The notes: generated by a model not told the origin, from the sequence alone. Positions 18,196-27,817 are shown, numbered from the stretch's first letter. The stretch is 64,000 bases of DNA from CAZYFH01 sp965197395 (GCA_965197395.1 CBDANB010000006.1:1081748-1145747), one strand, 5' to 3'. Numbers and translations are program-made.

Positions 18196-18551
18196 CGCCC
18201 CCCTCGGTCCTGCCGTGGCGCGACGGCATCCTGGTGACCCAGCCGCCCGACATCCTCTTCCTGCGCGACGACGATGGCGACGGCATCGCCGACACGCGCG
18301 AACCGCTGTGCTCGGGGTTCCCGGTCGCCAACACCCAGCACAACATCAACGGGCTCACCTGGGGCCTCGACAACTGGGTCTACGCTGTCGAGCACAATCT
18401 GTACATCCCGACCCGCGAGCTGGTGCGGCTGAATGCCTACCAGGCACAGGTCATCCAGATACAATACGCCTCGCCGGTCGGTTGGGCGCCCGAGGTCGAG
18501 GACGAGATGGTCGCCCACGTCGAGCGGATGGTGGCGGGGATTCTGGAGTGA
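18196..18551 (+). pseudogene. Fusion remnant of a dehydrogenase-type propeller and another protein's C-terminus
   Basis: The first two-thirds read PPDILFLRDDDGDGIADTRE and HNINGLTWGLDNWVYAV, a core block of PVC-type membrane-bound dehydrogenase propellers. The last third (RLNAYQAQVIQIQYASPVGW to GILE) is the C-terminus of a different protein I cannot identify. There is no plausible start, and the piece abuts the Gfo/Idh stop. It looks like an internal deletion product. Confidence 0.55.
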
Positions 18552-18651
18552 GCGCCCCTCGGCCTTCGTGGAGTTCGTGAAGCGAGCGCAGTAGTGCCCC
18601 AACGGCGGCCTGCGACCGCTCAACCGTGGCGACCATCGGGGAGAACGAGTC

Positions 18652-20739
18652 ATGGCGAAGACAACCGACACGCGGCAGGATGATCCGCAGCGCAAGAACG
18701 CGGACGGTCTCACGCGCCGAGACTTCGTCAAGACAGGAGCCGCGGCGGGGCTGGGTGCCGGCGCCCTGCTGGGACCGGGCCAGGCGGACGCGCAGGTCGC
18801 GGCTTCCTCCACGGGCTCCGACGACACGGCGTGGGATTACGAAGTGGACGTCGTCATCGCGGGGGCCGGATGCGCCGGCCTGACGGCGGCCATCCGCGCG
18901 CGGGACCTCGGGGCGAGCGTGCTCGTGGTCGACTCGAACTTCGACCCCGGCGGCCGGATGTTGCACAGCGGAGCGTTTCTCTCGCTCGGCGGAGGCGACC
19001 CGGTCCAGCGTCGGGACATGAAGGGCGAAGGCGACCACGAGGGCTTCATCACCGTCGATCCGGCCGAGGCCCCGGAGGAGCTCGACGACAGTGTCGACCT
19101 CCTGTTCACGGACCTCACCGACTGGTCGGTCCTCGACACCAAGGCCCAGAGCCCGTACCGCTACAACGAGCGGGAGCTCGCGCGCTCGTGGGCCGAGAAC
19201 TGCCCGGCGACCCGACAGTTCCTGATCGATAACTACGTGCGATTCACGCGGGTCAGCGGTACGCATGGCGGTGGAGGCCTGTCGCGCGCGCGGGGGGCGC
19301 GCTGCTTCCTCATGCTGGGCGACCGCACCGATATCAAGGCGGGGACGATCACCGCAGAAGACGCCGGCGTCGCCGATCCCGAGCGCACGAGTCCGTTCGC
19401 GCCGGTGCAGATGAACGATGCGAGTCGCTCGGTCGGACCCAACGCCGTCAGTAACGGGGTGGCCCTCGCCCGGCCCCTGGAGTTCTCGGCCCGGGAGAAG
19501 GGCGTCGAGTTCATGTTTTATCGGCACTTCGACGAGCTCGTCCGTGAGCAGCCGTTCGCGGGCCGGGTGGTGGGGATCCGAGCCCACTACTCGCCCCGCC
19601 ATCACCCCGAGACCGGCGAGCTGCTGCAGAGCTACTGGCAGAACGGCAATGTCGAGGAACAACGGGAGACGGTCAGCATCAGGGCCCGCCGGGCCGTCAT
19701 TCTGGCCAGCGGGGGCCACGCGGGCAATCCCGAGGTCCGCAGCATGTTCTATCCCGCGATGCGGGAACCGGCCTTCCCGACCAGCGGCTACGCCCTCCAG
19801 GGCCCGCATGGTCAGGACGCCAGCGCGCTCACGGCGGGATTGAGGATCGGCGCCAACCTGGCGGGCATGCAGCAGAACCTCTCGTATCCCACGACGTTCC
19901 ACATCTCGACCCGGCTCGGGACCCGCGACGCGTATACCACCATGATGCCCGGTCACCCGACGTTCGGCTTCCGCGGATCCGCGGGCGTCAACGTCGGCAG
20001 CGTCGGCTTCGAGGAGTTCATCGCCGTGAATCAGGTGGGGAAACGCTTCTTCAACGAAGTCCGTCTTCCCGCGCGGCCCCAGGGCAGCCGGTATCCCGGT
20101 GGCGGTGGCGCCCCGGGCCGGGGGCTGGAGCACACGCCGCTCGACTGGCGAAACTGCCGGAAGGAGTGGGTCCGGGAGATGTACAGCCACGACCACGGGC
20201 TCGATGCGGCGCTGGCGATCAACGAGGGGTCGAAGCCTCCCCACTATTACTCTGGACCGTTGTGGGCGATCTTCGATCAGGAGGCGGTCGAGCGGACGGG
20301 GTGGGAGCTCCGCGCCCCCTACGTAGCGGACAACGGCTACTTCTTCAAGGCCGATACCATCGAGGAGCTGGCCGAGAAGATCGCCGCGGGCAATAAATTC
20401 CAGCGGGTTCCGCTCACCCACCTGGCCGACACCGTGGCCGCATGGAACAGCTACGTGGATGCCGGGGCCGATCCCGACTTCGAGCGTGAAGCGGATGCGC
20501 CGATGAACAGCATCGCGACCCCACCCTTCTATGCGCTTTCGATCGTGGTGATCTGGCACGACTCCTATGGCGGTCTTCGCGTCAACGGCCGGCAGCAGGT
20601 CGTCGACATGCAGGGCCAGGTCATTCCGGGTCTCTATGCGGGCGGCGAGGCGGTGGGGGGGCTCAACAAGCATGGCCTGGGCAAGGGACACGTTCACGGT
20701 TACGTCGCCGGTACGCATGCCGCCGAAGAACCGGTCTGA
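18652..20739 (+). CDS. TAT-exported FAD-dependent oxidoreductase (fumarate-reductase flavoprotein type)
   Basis: The 695-residue protein has a twin-arginine signal (LTRRDFVKTGAAAGLGAGAL) and then an FAD-binding Rossmann motif VVIAGAGCAGLTAAIRARDL near residues 65-84. GGHAGNPEVRSMFYPAMR and the C-terminal GLYAGGEAVGGLNKHGLGKG fit the FAD_binding_2 superfamily (fumarate or urocanate reductases, 3-ketosteroid dehydrogenases). It likely acts in the periplasm in a redox reaction coupled to a cytochrome such as the one at 21522. It overlaps the next gene by 23 bp, which suggests an operon. Substrate unknown; intact. Confidence 0.85.
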   Translation: MAKTTDTRQDDPQRKNADGLTRRDFVKTGAAAGLGAGALLGPGQADAQVAASSTGSDDTAWDYEVDVVIAGAGCAGLTAAIRARDLGASVLVVDSNFDPGGRMLHSGAFLSLGGGDPVQRRDMKGEGDHEGFITVDPAEAPEELDDSVDLLFTDLTDWSVLDTKAQSPYRYNERELARSWAENCPATRQFLIDNYVRFTRVSGTHGGGGLSRARGARCFLMLGDRTDIKAGTITAEDAGVADPERTSPFAPVQMNDASRSVGPNAVSNGVALARPLEFSAREKGVEFMFYRHFDELVREQPFAGRVVGIRAHYSPRHHPETGELLQSYWQNGNVEEQRETVSIRARRAVILASGGHAGNPEVRSMFYPAMREPAFPTSGYALQGPHGQDASALTAGLRIGANLAGMQQNLSYPTTFHISTRLGTRDAYTTMMPGHPTFGFRGSAGVNVGSVGFEEFIAVNQVGKRFFNEVRLPARPQGSRYPGGGGAPGRGLEHTPLDWRNCRKEWVREMYSHDHGLDAALAINEGSKPPHYYSGPLWAIFDQEAVERTGWELRAPYVADNGYFFKADTIEELAEKIAAGNKFQRVPLTHLADTVAAWNSYVDAGADPDFEREADAPMNSIATPPFYALSIVVIWHDSYGGLRVNGRQQVVDMQGQVIPGLYAGGEAVGGLNKHGLGKGHVHGYVAGTHAAEEPV

Positions 20740-21364
20740 CGCCGGCGTCCCGGCGGAGCCGCACGCGACCCGAGTCGTCATCTGGGGCGCACCGCCAACC
20801 GTCGAGCGCGGGATGCGCTTCGGCATCAAGCTGGGAGTCACATGCCCCGCCGAGTGCCGGCTTAAGGGGTGGGTGGTCGACGTGCACGACCACGAGGGAA
20901 AGAAGCAGGCAACCGCCACCTTGAGCGACGGTCCCGCGCCCGGCACGGCCATGCTGTACTACGCGGAGGTCGACCTCACAGCGCCTGACGCGGAGGGGCT
21001 CTTTTCCTGGGAAGCCACGGCGCCGGGCTGCGGCGCGGAGGTCCCGCACCCGCACGCCGAGGGCACCGCTCGCTTTGGTGTGAGAGTCGTCCCCCCGCCG
21101 GAGTGCCGTGTGACGGTCGTCGCTGTCGACGCGGAACGTCACACGCCGGTCAGAGGCGCCAAGGTCGTGATGCACCCCTACCGAGCGGTGACCGACGAGC
21201 GCGGCGTGGCGGAGGTCAGGGTTCCGAAGGGCGCTTACCGGCTCTTCGTCTCGGGACCGAACCACGTCCCGTTTCGCCGGGATGGCGAGATGACGGCCGA
21301 CGTGACGATCAGAGCGGAGCTGGCGCTGGACGTGGAAATCTCGGACGCCGACATCTGGTCATGA
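20717..21364 (+). CDS. Hypothetical protein, Ig/CNA-like fold
   Basis: The 215-residue protein starts inside the 3' end of the flavoprotein gene in another frame. It has two beta-rich halves. The second, VTVVAVDAERHTPVRGAKVV through GVAEVRVPKGAYRLFVSG, resembles a carboxypeptidase-regulatory or CNA_B-type domain. No signal peptide is visible at this start. The overlap and the cytochrome downstream suggest it is an accessory of the same redox operon. I do not recognise a named family. Confidence 0.6.
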   Translation: MPPKNRSDAGVPAEPHATRVVIWGAPPTVERGMRFGIKLGVTCPAECRLKGWVVDVHDHEGKKQATATLSDGPAPGTAMLYYAEVDLTAPDAEGLFSWEATAPGCGAEVPHPHAEGTARFGVRVVPPPECRVTVVAVDAERHTPVRGAKVVMHPYRAVTDERGVAEVRVPKGAYRLFVSGPNHVPFRRDGEMTADVTIRAELALDVEISDADIWS

Positions 21365-21371
21365 TTAGGCG

Positions 21372-21461
21372 GGGGCTGCGCCCCCGAACCCCCCGCGGGC
21401 GCTCCGCGGGGACCCCGAGAGCCCCACTCCGCGCCCGCGAGGCGCGCCGTGCGCGCCTTGG
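21372..21461 (+). repeat. GC-rich intergenic palindromic repeat, copy 1
   Basis: About 90 bp begin GGGGCTGCGCCCCCGAACCC and end GGCGCGCCGTGCGCGCCTTG. A near-identical copy in the same orientation lies at 23871-23961. Several short palindromes (GGGGCTGCGCCCC, CCGCGGGCGCTCCGCGG) could fold. Both copies sit just beyond a gene end or start, like REP/BIME sequences. Confidence 0.75.
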
Positions 21462-21521
21462 GCGGCGTCGCCGCGTGGCTCGCGACGGCCTGCTCTCAGC
21501 CTAGACCGGAGAAACGCGCTG

Positions 21522-22274
21522 ATGTGGAAGATTGTGGTCGGTGTTCTCGGTCCGACGTTCTTCCTCGCCACCGTTGCCGTCGCGCAGCCGATGGTCGATT
21601 CGGTCGTGTTCGGGCAGGGGCAGCAGCTCTACGAGGACCGCTGCGCGCTGTGTCACCGGGACGCCGGCACCGGGAATCCGCCGACATTCCCGGCCCTGAG
21701 CGGTAACGATCGGCTCGGGAACCCTGGTCGGATCGCCAGCACCATCCGGCTGGGCACCGGCACCATGCCGCCTTTCCCTGATCTGACGGCTGCGGAGATC
21801 TCCGCCGTGGCCACATACATTCGTAACGCGTGGGCGAACGGCTTTGGCGGAATGACGACCGCAGACGCGACCGCCGTGCCTGACGCGATCGATGCGGACG
21901 GCGACCAGGCGTCCGTCTGGGATGGCGTCTTCACCGAGGCACAGGCGGACCGCGGCCGGGCCGCGTACCCGGGGGCCTGTGGCCTGTGTCACGGGCGCAG
22001 ATTGAATGGCGCTCCGGACGATCCGGACATGCAGTCAACGCCTCCCCTGGCGCGGGCGAGGTTCCTCCGTAACTGGGACCGGAGATCGCTGGCCACCCTG
22101 TTCGAATACACGCGAGCGACGATGCCCGAGGACAATCCCGGCTCGCTGACCGACGAAGAGTACGTCGATGTCATCGCCTACATGCTCTCGGTCGGCGGCA
22201 TGCCGGCGGGAGAGGCCGAGCTCCGACCCGATCTGGGACGTCTCGCCCGCGTCGTCATCGAACAACAGCCGTAG
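21522..22274 (+). CDS. Secreted diheme cytochrome c
   Basis: The 250-residue protein has a signal peptide (MWKIVVGVLGPTFFLATVAV...AQP) and two heme-c motifs, CALCHRD near residue 43 and CGLCHGR near residue 155. Axial-Met candidates occur in GTGTMPPFPDLT and RATMPEDNPGSLT. The two class I cytochrome domains are joined by a linker. It probably accepts electrons in the periplasm from the flavoprotein or quinoprotein dehydrogenases nearby. The pairing with the flavoprotein at 18652 is inferred from position and codirection. Intact. Confidence 0.88.
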   Translation: MWKIVVGVLGPTFFLATVAVAQPMVDSVVFGQGQQLYEDRCALCHRDAGTGNPPTFPALSGNDRLGNPGRIASTIRLGTGTMPPFPDLTAAEISAVATYIRNAWANGFGGMTTADATAVPDAIDADGDQASVWDGVFTEAQADRGRAAYPGACGLCHGRRLNGAPDDPDMQSTPPLARARFLRNWDRRSLATLFEYTRATMPEDNPGSLTDEEYVDVIAYMLSVGGMPAGEAELRPDLGRLARVVIEQQP

Positions 22275-22385
22275 CGGGGGCGCGTTGTACGATCGAGGGG
22301 TCGCCCGGATGATGGCCCCGTCTGGGAACGTGACTGAAGCGGCCGGCGACTGCGGCAGGTATCTGTACTCAGATACGTTTGGTCA

Positions 22386-23849
22386 CTATCTGGCTGAATC
22401 CGGACATGAGCCAACACCGCGTGATCGACGAACTAGTTGTCCGGCCGCATCACGGCACATCAGATCCTGCGGCGTCCTGCCATCGTCGTTCTCGACGTCC
22501 AGCTTCCCCCCATGCTCGACCAGGAGTTCAACGACCGTCGAATACGCTAGCCGCACGGCGGCGTGCAGCGCCGTGTTCCCGTCAGGATCCGTCGCATTCA
22601 CGTCGTTGCCCAACTCGAGCGCCAACTTGGTCCCGTCCCACGTCGGCTGCTCGCCGGCCTCCACCAACCGCCGGGCCGCATCAACGCCTATACCTTGGTC
22701 GCGGCGGTTATTTCGCTGCGTATTCCAGCCGTCGCCCGCGACCGCCATCAGCGGCGTCGTCCCGTTCTCCGGCGAGAGCAGCGGATCGGCGCCGTTGGCG
22801 GCCAGAAACCGCATGATGTCGATCTCTGCATACTTGGCCGCCAGCCAAAATGGAGTCGCCCCGGCCAACGATCCAGACAAGGCAAACCAGTTGACGTTGC
22901 GTTTCTGCCGGCTCCCTTGTGTGATGCGACTGTTCGGGTCGGCTCCGTGCGCGCACAGCGCCTTCACCAAGTCCAGGTCACCCCGCGACACTGCCGTGTG
23001 CAGGGCCGTGTACCCGGCGTCGGCGGCGTTCGGGTTCGCCCCACGCTCCAAGAGAAACGCCGCGAATTTGCCCTGACCACTGAAGCTGGCCATCACCAAG
23101 GCGGACTCGCCGTTTGGAGCCGTCTCGTTCACGTCTGCGCCCGCGTCGAGGAGAAGCTGTGCGTTCTCGATGCGGCCGTGCCGCGCCGCAAACAACATCG
23201 GTGTGGTGCCCCGCTGGGGCTGCATCACCGATTCCTCGAAGGGGTCTCCGTCCCCGAGACTCACTGGCAGAAAGTGAAAGTCCGAGCGCGCGCGGACATC
23301 AGCGCCGTGCTCGAGCAGTACCCGAACGACGTCTGGATTCTCCTGCGCGGCGGCCCACATCAGCGCAGTCTGCCTGTGTGACTCTTCCCTCGTGTTCACG
23401 GTCGCGCCATGGTCGAGGAGCGCCGCCACCGTGTCCACGCTGCCGGTCCGCGCGCATGTCATGAGCGCCGTCTCACCCATTGAAGTCGCCGCGTTCGGGT
23501 CCGCTCCTGCCACCAAGAGCCTCTCAACCACCGTCGCGTTCCGGTTGGTGCAGGCCAGCGAGATGGGCGTCACACCGTAGTCATTGGCGGCGTTCGCATC
23601 GGCGCCGGCGCGAAGGAGCGCCTCGATCGTCTCGACATCGTCCCGCTCGACCGCCCAATGCAGCGCTGTCGCCCCGTCGCCCTCACGGGCATTGACGTCG
23701 ACCTGCTGCTCCAGCAACGCGCGCACGGTCTCGTGGTCATGGTCTTTGATCGCCTCGATCAGTGGGAAGTCTGCACCGCCCGCCGAGACGCTGGCGACCC
23801 AGAGGCACGCAACCGCCGCTGTAGCCACAGACGTGTTGCCTAGCCGCAT
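22386..23849 (-). CDS. Secreted ankyrin-repeat protein
   Basis: The 487-residue protein has a signal peptide (SVATAAVACLWVASVSAGG) followed by at least ten ankyrin repeats of about 33 residues. Clear units include GATALHWAVERDDVETIEAL, GYTALHTAVSRGDLDLVKAL and NTALHAAVRLAYSTVVELLV. Export of a long ankyrin protein is common in host-associated bacteria and also in free-living Acidobacteriota. The partner is unknown. It lies convergent to the cytochrome gene and next to a copy of the GC-rich repeat upstream of its start. Intact. Confidence 0.87.
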   Translation of the reverse strand: MRLGNTSVATAAVACLWVASVSAGGADFPLIEAIKDHDHETVRALLEQQVDVNAREGDGATALHWAVERDDVETIEALLRAGADANAANDYGVTPISLACTNRNATVVERLLVAGADPNAATSMGETALMTCARTGSVDTVAALLDHGATVNTREESHRQTALMWAAAQENPDVVRVLLEHGADVRARSDFHFLPVSLGDGDPFEESVMQPQRGTTPMLFAARHGRIENAQLLLDAGADVNETAPNGESALVMASFSGQGKFAAFLLERGANPNAADAGYTALHTAVSRGDLDLVKALCAHGADPNSRITQGSRQKRNVNWFALSGSLAGATPFWLAAKYAEIDIMRFLAANGADPLLSPENGTTPLMAVAGDGWNTQRNNRRDQGIGVDAARRLVEAGEQPTWDGTKLALELGNDVNATDPDGNTALHAAVRLAYSTVVELLVEHGGKLDVENDDGRTPQDLMCRDAAGQLVRRSRGVGSCPDSAR

Positions 23850-23870
23850 ACGGCCTCCTCCTAACTAGAC

Positions 23871-23961
23871 GGGGCTGCGCCCCCGAACCCCGCCGCGGAC
23901 GCTACGCGGGGACCCCGAGAGCCCCACTCCGCGCCCGCGAGGCGCGCCGTGCGCGCCTTGG
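23871..23961 (+). repeat. GC-rich intergenic palindromic repeat, copy 2
   Basis: This is the partner of the repeat at 21372-21461, with a few substitutions and one extra base. It lies between the ankyrin gene start and the CRTAC1-DUF1552 gene stop. The two copies bracket the cytochrome-ankyrin pair, so recombination between them could delete it. Confidence 0.75.
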
Positions 23962-24017
23962 CCGGCACCGCGGGCCGAAACGAGTACAGAACTCGCGTTT
24001 TCGAGCCGAATCGCGGC

Positions 24018-25217
24018 CTACGAGAGCTGCGACAGTTCGTGGATCGCGCCCGTCGTCCCGCCGAAACTCTCCACGGGGACGCCTAGCTTCAGCAGCATCG
24101 TGTACTGGAGATCGGTCAACGGGGTGCCCTCCGGACAGATCACGTGACGCCCGCCCTGGATTTCTCCGCAGCCGCCCCCGGCGACCAAGATCGGCAGATT
24201 CTCGGTCGTGTGTTTGTTTGAATTCCGCAACGCACCGCCGTAGAGGAGCATGACATGGTCCAGCAACGAGCCCTCGCCGTCGGGCGTGGATTGCAGCTTG
24301 ACCAGGAAGTCACGGAACAGCAGCATGTGATACGCGTTGATCCTCGCCAACTTCTCGATCTTCTCCGGATTGTCTCGGTGGTGACTGAGCGGGTGGTGCG
24401 GCTCGGTGACGCCGATCTGCGGATACGTCGCGCCGCTTTCTTCACGGCCGACCATGAACGAGATCACGCGGGTCATGTCGGTCTGATAGGCCAACACCAT
24501 CAGGTCGAGCGGATGCTGTGTCAGCGGGCTGCAGTAGTCCGATCCGCCTTGCTGGCCAGGGCATGTCAACTCCGTCTCCACCGACCAGTTGAGGTAGTTC
24601 GTCACGAACAGATCCAGGTCGCCGTCGGCATCGTGGTCAACGAACGCGGCGCTCGCGCCCCAGCCGGGGTCGCCGACGCCGGCTGGCACGCTCACGTCGG
24701 TGAAGCGACCCGCCCCGTCGTTGCGCAGTAACACGTTGGGGCCGACGTTGGTCACGTAGAGGTCCACGTCGCCATCCTGGTCGTAATCGCCTGCAGCCAC
24801 GCCCATCCCGTAGCCGCGGTCATCCGCGCCACTCGTGCCGGAGACGTCCCTGAACGTCCCCTCCCCGAGGTTGACCAGGAGCTGGTTGCCTGCTCGGCTG
24901 TCGGGGGGATCGACCAAGCCGCCGCTCTGCACGAAATAGGCGTCGAGGTCGCCGTCACCGTCCATGTCGAACAGGGCGGCACCGCCGGCAATGATCTCAG
25001 GCAGCCAGTGTCGGTCTCGATGCCCCGACTCGTGGCGGAAGACGAGCCCGCGCGCGGACGCGATCTCTTCGAACCAGGGGACCACCGCCGAACCTTCACT
25101 CGGCTCGCCCGGTGCCGCCGCGCCGCAGCCCGCGAGGGCGAGGCACATCGCGCCGACCCACGGCTGGAGGGTGGTCCGCAACGCGCGACTTTCACCACCG
25201 GGACAGGACACTTGCAT
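24018..25217 (-). CDS. In-frame chimera: CRTAC1/FG-GAP N-terminus joined to a DUF1552 C-terminus
   Basis: Residues 1-235 form a lipoprotein-like start (CLALAGCGAA) and an FG-GAP/VCBS propeller with Ca-binding repeats (DMDGDGDLDAYFVQSG, DYDQDGDVDLYVTNVG, DHDADGDLDLFVTNYL), typical of CRTAC1 proteins. From about residue 236 the sequence switches without a frame break to DLMVLAYQTDMTRVISFMVG and EPHHPLSHHRDNPEKIEKLA, the C-terminal part of DUF1552 proteins. Neither domain is complete. A deletion between two genes that kept the frame is the simplest explanation, at about 24505-24545. Function is doubtful. Confidence 0.75.
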   Translation of the reverse strand: MQVSCPGGESRALRTTLQPWVGAMCLALAGCGAAAPGEPSEGSAVVPWFEEIASARGLVFRHESGHRDRHWLPEIIAGGAALFDMDGDGDLDAYFVQSGGLVDPPDSRAGNQLLVNLGEGTFRDVSGTSGADDRGYGMGVAAGDYDQDGDVDLYVTNVGPNVLLRNDGAGRFTDVSVPAGVGDPGWGASAAFVDHDADGDLDLFVTNYLNWSVETELTCPGQQGGSDYCSPLTQHPLDLMVLAYQTDMTRVISFMVGREESGATYPQIGVTEPHHPLSHHRDNPEKIEKLARINAYHMLLFRDFLVKLQSTPDGEGSLLDHVMLLYGGALRNSNKHTTENLPILVAGGGCGEIQGGRHVICPEGTPLTDLQYTMLLKLGVPVESFGGTTGAIHELSQLS

Positions 25218-25724
25218 CAGCGAGACGGGCCGGAGCGCGAACGGAACGACCGCAATCGCTCGGCGGCGGTGGCCAGCTGGGGATGGTTCGGGCCGAGCCG
25301 CACCGCCGGTTCGAGCGCCGCCTCAGCCTGTTCCAGATCGCCCCGCTCCATGTGCACCATGGCGAGACCGACGTGGGCCTCGACGACGGTTGGGTCGACG
25401 CGCCGGGCGCGGTCGAAGTGTTCGAAGGCAGCGGACGATTCGTCCCGGTTGTAGTGCAGCATCCCCAGCGACACGAGCGCGGTCACGTTCAGCGGATCGA
25501 AGCGGGTCGCGAGGCGGAAGGCCTCCATCGCGTCTGCGTGCCGCTGGGCTCGGACCAGGAGCGTTCCCCGTCGTTCGTGACCGCGCGGATGCTGCGGGGC
25601 GCGTCGTGGAGGATCGGCAGCGCGAGGTCAGCCCGCCCCCCGGACACGTACGACGTCCCGAGCTGGACGAGGAGGCTGATGTCGTCCGGACGATCCCGTC
25701 GCAGCCCTTCGAGCAGCTGTGCCG
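25217..25724 (-). pseudogene. Tetratricopeptide-repeat protein, 5'-truncated and frameshifted
   Basis: The upstream part reads AQLLEGLRRDRPDDISLLVQ and GGRADLALPIL. After a frame change near 25540 it continues AFRLATRFDPLNVTALVSLG and DPTVVEAHVGLAMVHMERGD, ordinary TPR units. It ends overlapping the start of the CRTAC1 gene. TPR plus CRTAC1 pairs are frequent in Acidobacteriota. The 5' end was replaced by an IS21 istA fragment at about 25725. Confidence 0.65.
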
Positions 25725-26626
25725 TGGCGAAGTCCCGGCTGCCGCGCAGCAGCAGCGCTTGGTCGACCGCCTCCTTGATCCGGTGATGCCGCTGCTCGAT
25801 GTCGCCGTTCTCATGGGGCTTCGATGCCTGGATCCGCTGCCCGTCCATCCGATAGTGCGCCAGCAGCGCGCGATACCGCCGGGTGAACACCGCGGGGTGA
25901 ATCTCCTGGTGCACCGCGGCGCTCAGGCGATCCGTCCGATGCGCGTGCGGGGCACCGCCGAGCTTCCACAGGGCCGTTTGCAGGCCTGCACTCAGGCTCT
26001 CGAAGCTCTCGGTGAAGCACACCGTCCCCCACTCCCAGTTCGAATACGGCAACACAAAGTGGTACAGCAAGTGATCGAACGGCTGGCCCTGGATCCGGAT
26101 CTCCAGGCCGGTCATGTAGGTGAAATCCGATTGCCCCAGGGCGCCCGGCTCATACCGCTGCTCGAAGAACACCTCCTTCGGGCGCCCCGCCAGCGCGCGC
26201 CAGCGCTTGATGCGGCGCTGCAACGTGCGGAGCTGGCCGTCCTGAAAGCGCCCCGGCTGACGCCGTTGCAGGTCCGCAAACAGCGTCTTGGCCTGCAGCG
26301 CCGGCGTCGCTTCCAGCTTCGCCCGTACCTCGTCCCACACACCCGCGAACGGATCCGGCCGCGTCCGCCAGTCGTGCGGCTGCCGCACCTCACTGGGCAG
26401 CGTCCCCAACCGGCGGTACTTCCGGGCCGTCCGCTCGTCCATCCCCGCCTTCGCGGCCGCCGTCGACAGCGTGGCCTCCTGATGCAGTAACGTCATCAGC
26501 TTCCTCACCTGACGGTTTGTAACCAAGCCAAACTCCTTTCGTTGCCAGAGTTTGGACTGGTGCCGACCGTCGACACACCGGCATTTCTAATTGTCGCCAG
26601 GCGGGAATTCTAATTGTCGCTGATCA
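25725..26626 (-). pseudogene. istA: IS21 istA fragment with one terminus
   Basis: The frame from 26526 encodes an IstA N-terminal HTH (TAAAKAGMDERTARKYRRLG) and the first part of the DDE core (LGQSDFTYMTGLEIRIQGQP; HENGDIEQRHHRIKEAVDQA). After about 266 residues it fuses to TPR sequence, so istA is about half its normal length and istB is absent. Upstream, GCGACAATTAGAA occurs twice (26584-26620), the repeated terminal motif of IS21-type elements. The element has lost its other end. Confidence 0.75.
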
Positions 26627-26806
26627 TTACGCCGCCTCTGGCGGCTTCTGCCGGACCACTGGGTATCAGATCCACCGGACTCGTCGTTCGACGCGCCGAT
26701 GACATGGCGCCACGAGCACGGGACCATTGATCTACGAATGGGTGCTTTCGCCACGGGCTGCTAGCGAGCGGCCGACGAAATCCTGTCGGCGCTGACGTTG
26801 GTCCCG

Positions 26807-27091
26807 TTACGAGACAGGTTGCAACTGGAGCGGCGCACCTTCAAGGGCCCGATCCTCCTGACGTTGCCGGACGAACTCGTTCGGGGTCAGGTGTCCGAGC
26901 GAGCTGTGTGGGCGGCGTTGATTGTAGTCGACGCGCCACGCCTCGATGATCGCTGTCGCCTCGGCGAGCGACGTGAACTGGTGCACGTTCAGACATTCAT
27001 CACGCAGCCGGCCGTTAAACGATTCGATGTAAGCGTTGTCCACGGGCTTGCCTGGCCGAATGAAATCCAGCTGCACGCTGTGGTCCGATGA
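26807..27091 (-). pseudogene. IS3 OrfB C-terminal fragment
   Basis: The minus frame contains FIRPGKPVDNAYIESFNGRL, RDECLNVHQFTSLAEATAII and YNQRRPHSSLGHLTPNEFVR, the end of an IS407/IS2-type integrase core including the catalytic Glu. The first 200 or so residues are missing. It ends 44 bp before the higB start, so the insertion or deletion edge is close to the toxin promoter. Confidence 0.8.
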
Positions 27092-27134
27092 GACTTCCAA
27101 TTGACATGTGTACCGGCACGAGGTACATTCCCTC

Positions 27135-27413
27135 ATGATCCGAAGGTTTCGTCATCGCGGTCTGAAGCGTATGTACGAGCGTAGCGATCCGAGCCGAGTG
27201 GGTCCCGACTTGGCGGATCGTGTCGCGCTCGCCTTGGCGGACATTGACGATGCCCGCAAGCCCTCGGACCTCGACCTGCCCGGCTACCGGCTTCACCGGC
27301 TGAAGGGCAGACTGAAGGGGTACTGGAGCATTGCAATTTCCGGCAACTGGCGGGTGATCTTCCGCTTCGAAGATGGCGATGCCTACGACGTCGACCTGAT
27401 CGACTACCACTAG
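27135..27413 (+). CDS. higB: HigB-type (RelE superfamily) toxin
   Basis: The 92-residue product MIRRFRHRGLKRMYERSDPS ends with YWSIAISGNWRVIFRFEDGD and AYDVDLIDYH, the conserved C-terminal core of HigB/RelE ribosome-dependent mRNA interferases. It is full length. The toxin gene precedes the antitoxin, the order typical of higBA, with 14 bp between them. It is one of the few toxin genes in this window left intact. Autorepression by HigA at the upstream promoter is expected from the family. Confidence 0.9.
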   Translation: MIRRFRHRGLKRMYERSDPSRVGPDLADRVALALADIDDARKPSDLDLPGYRLHRLKGRLKGYWSIAISGNWRVIFRFEDGDAYDVDLIDYH

Positions 27414-27427
27414 CAGGAGGCAGCAAC

Positions 27428-27724
27428 ATGGCGATGAGCAATCCCCCGCATCCCGGACGTAGTATCCGCGAGAACTGCCTGGACCCGCTCGGTTTGAACG
27501 TGACCGAAGCGGCGAAGGTGCTGGGTGTCGCCCGTCACACCCTCTCGCGGGTTCTGAACGGCCACGCGGCCATCTCCTCGGAGATGGCCATTCGACTTGA
27601 GAAGGCGGGCTGGTCCAATGCCGAGTTCTGGCTGCGTCGACAGACCACTTGGGATCTCGTCCAGGCGCGCAAGAACGAAGACCGGATCAACGTCGAGCGA
27701 TACCGGCCGCAGCCGTCGGTGTGA
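27428..27724 (+). CDS. higA: HigA antitoxin (XRE family)
   Basis: The 98-residue protein contains NVTEAAKVLGVARHTLSRVL, a helix-turn-helix, and GWSNAEFWLRRQTTWDLVQA, the HigA signature helix. It neutralises HigB and represses the operon. CAGGAGG at 27415 is a strong ribosome site. It is directly upstream of the Mrr-nSTAND3 locus. Confidence 0.92.
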   Translation: MAMSNPPHPGRSIRENCLDPLGLNVTEAAKVLGVARHTLSRVLNGHAAISSEMAIRLEKAGWSNAEFWLRRQTTWDLVQARKNEDRINVERYRPQPSV

Positions 27725-27817
27725 AGTGATGCAGATCTCATGCTTGAGAGTGTCAACCTATTCATGCGCCAGAAGCATGGGGCGTTCCGCCCACCGGAGC
27801 AAAGCAAGGTAAACGAT

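Noticed and set aside
18451..20952. 833-codon minus-strand open frame
   Set aside because: Antisense of the TAT flavoprotein, which has a complete signal and FAD motif; the shadow has none.
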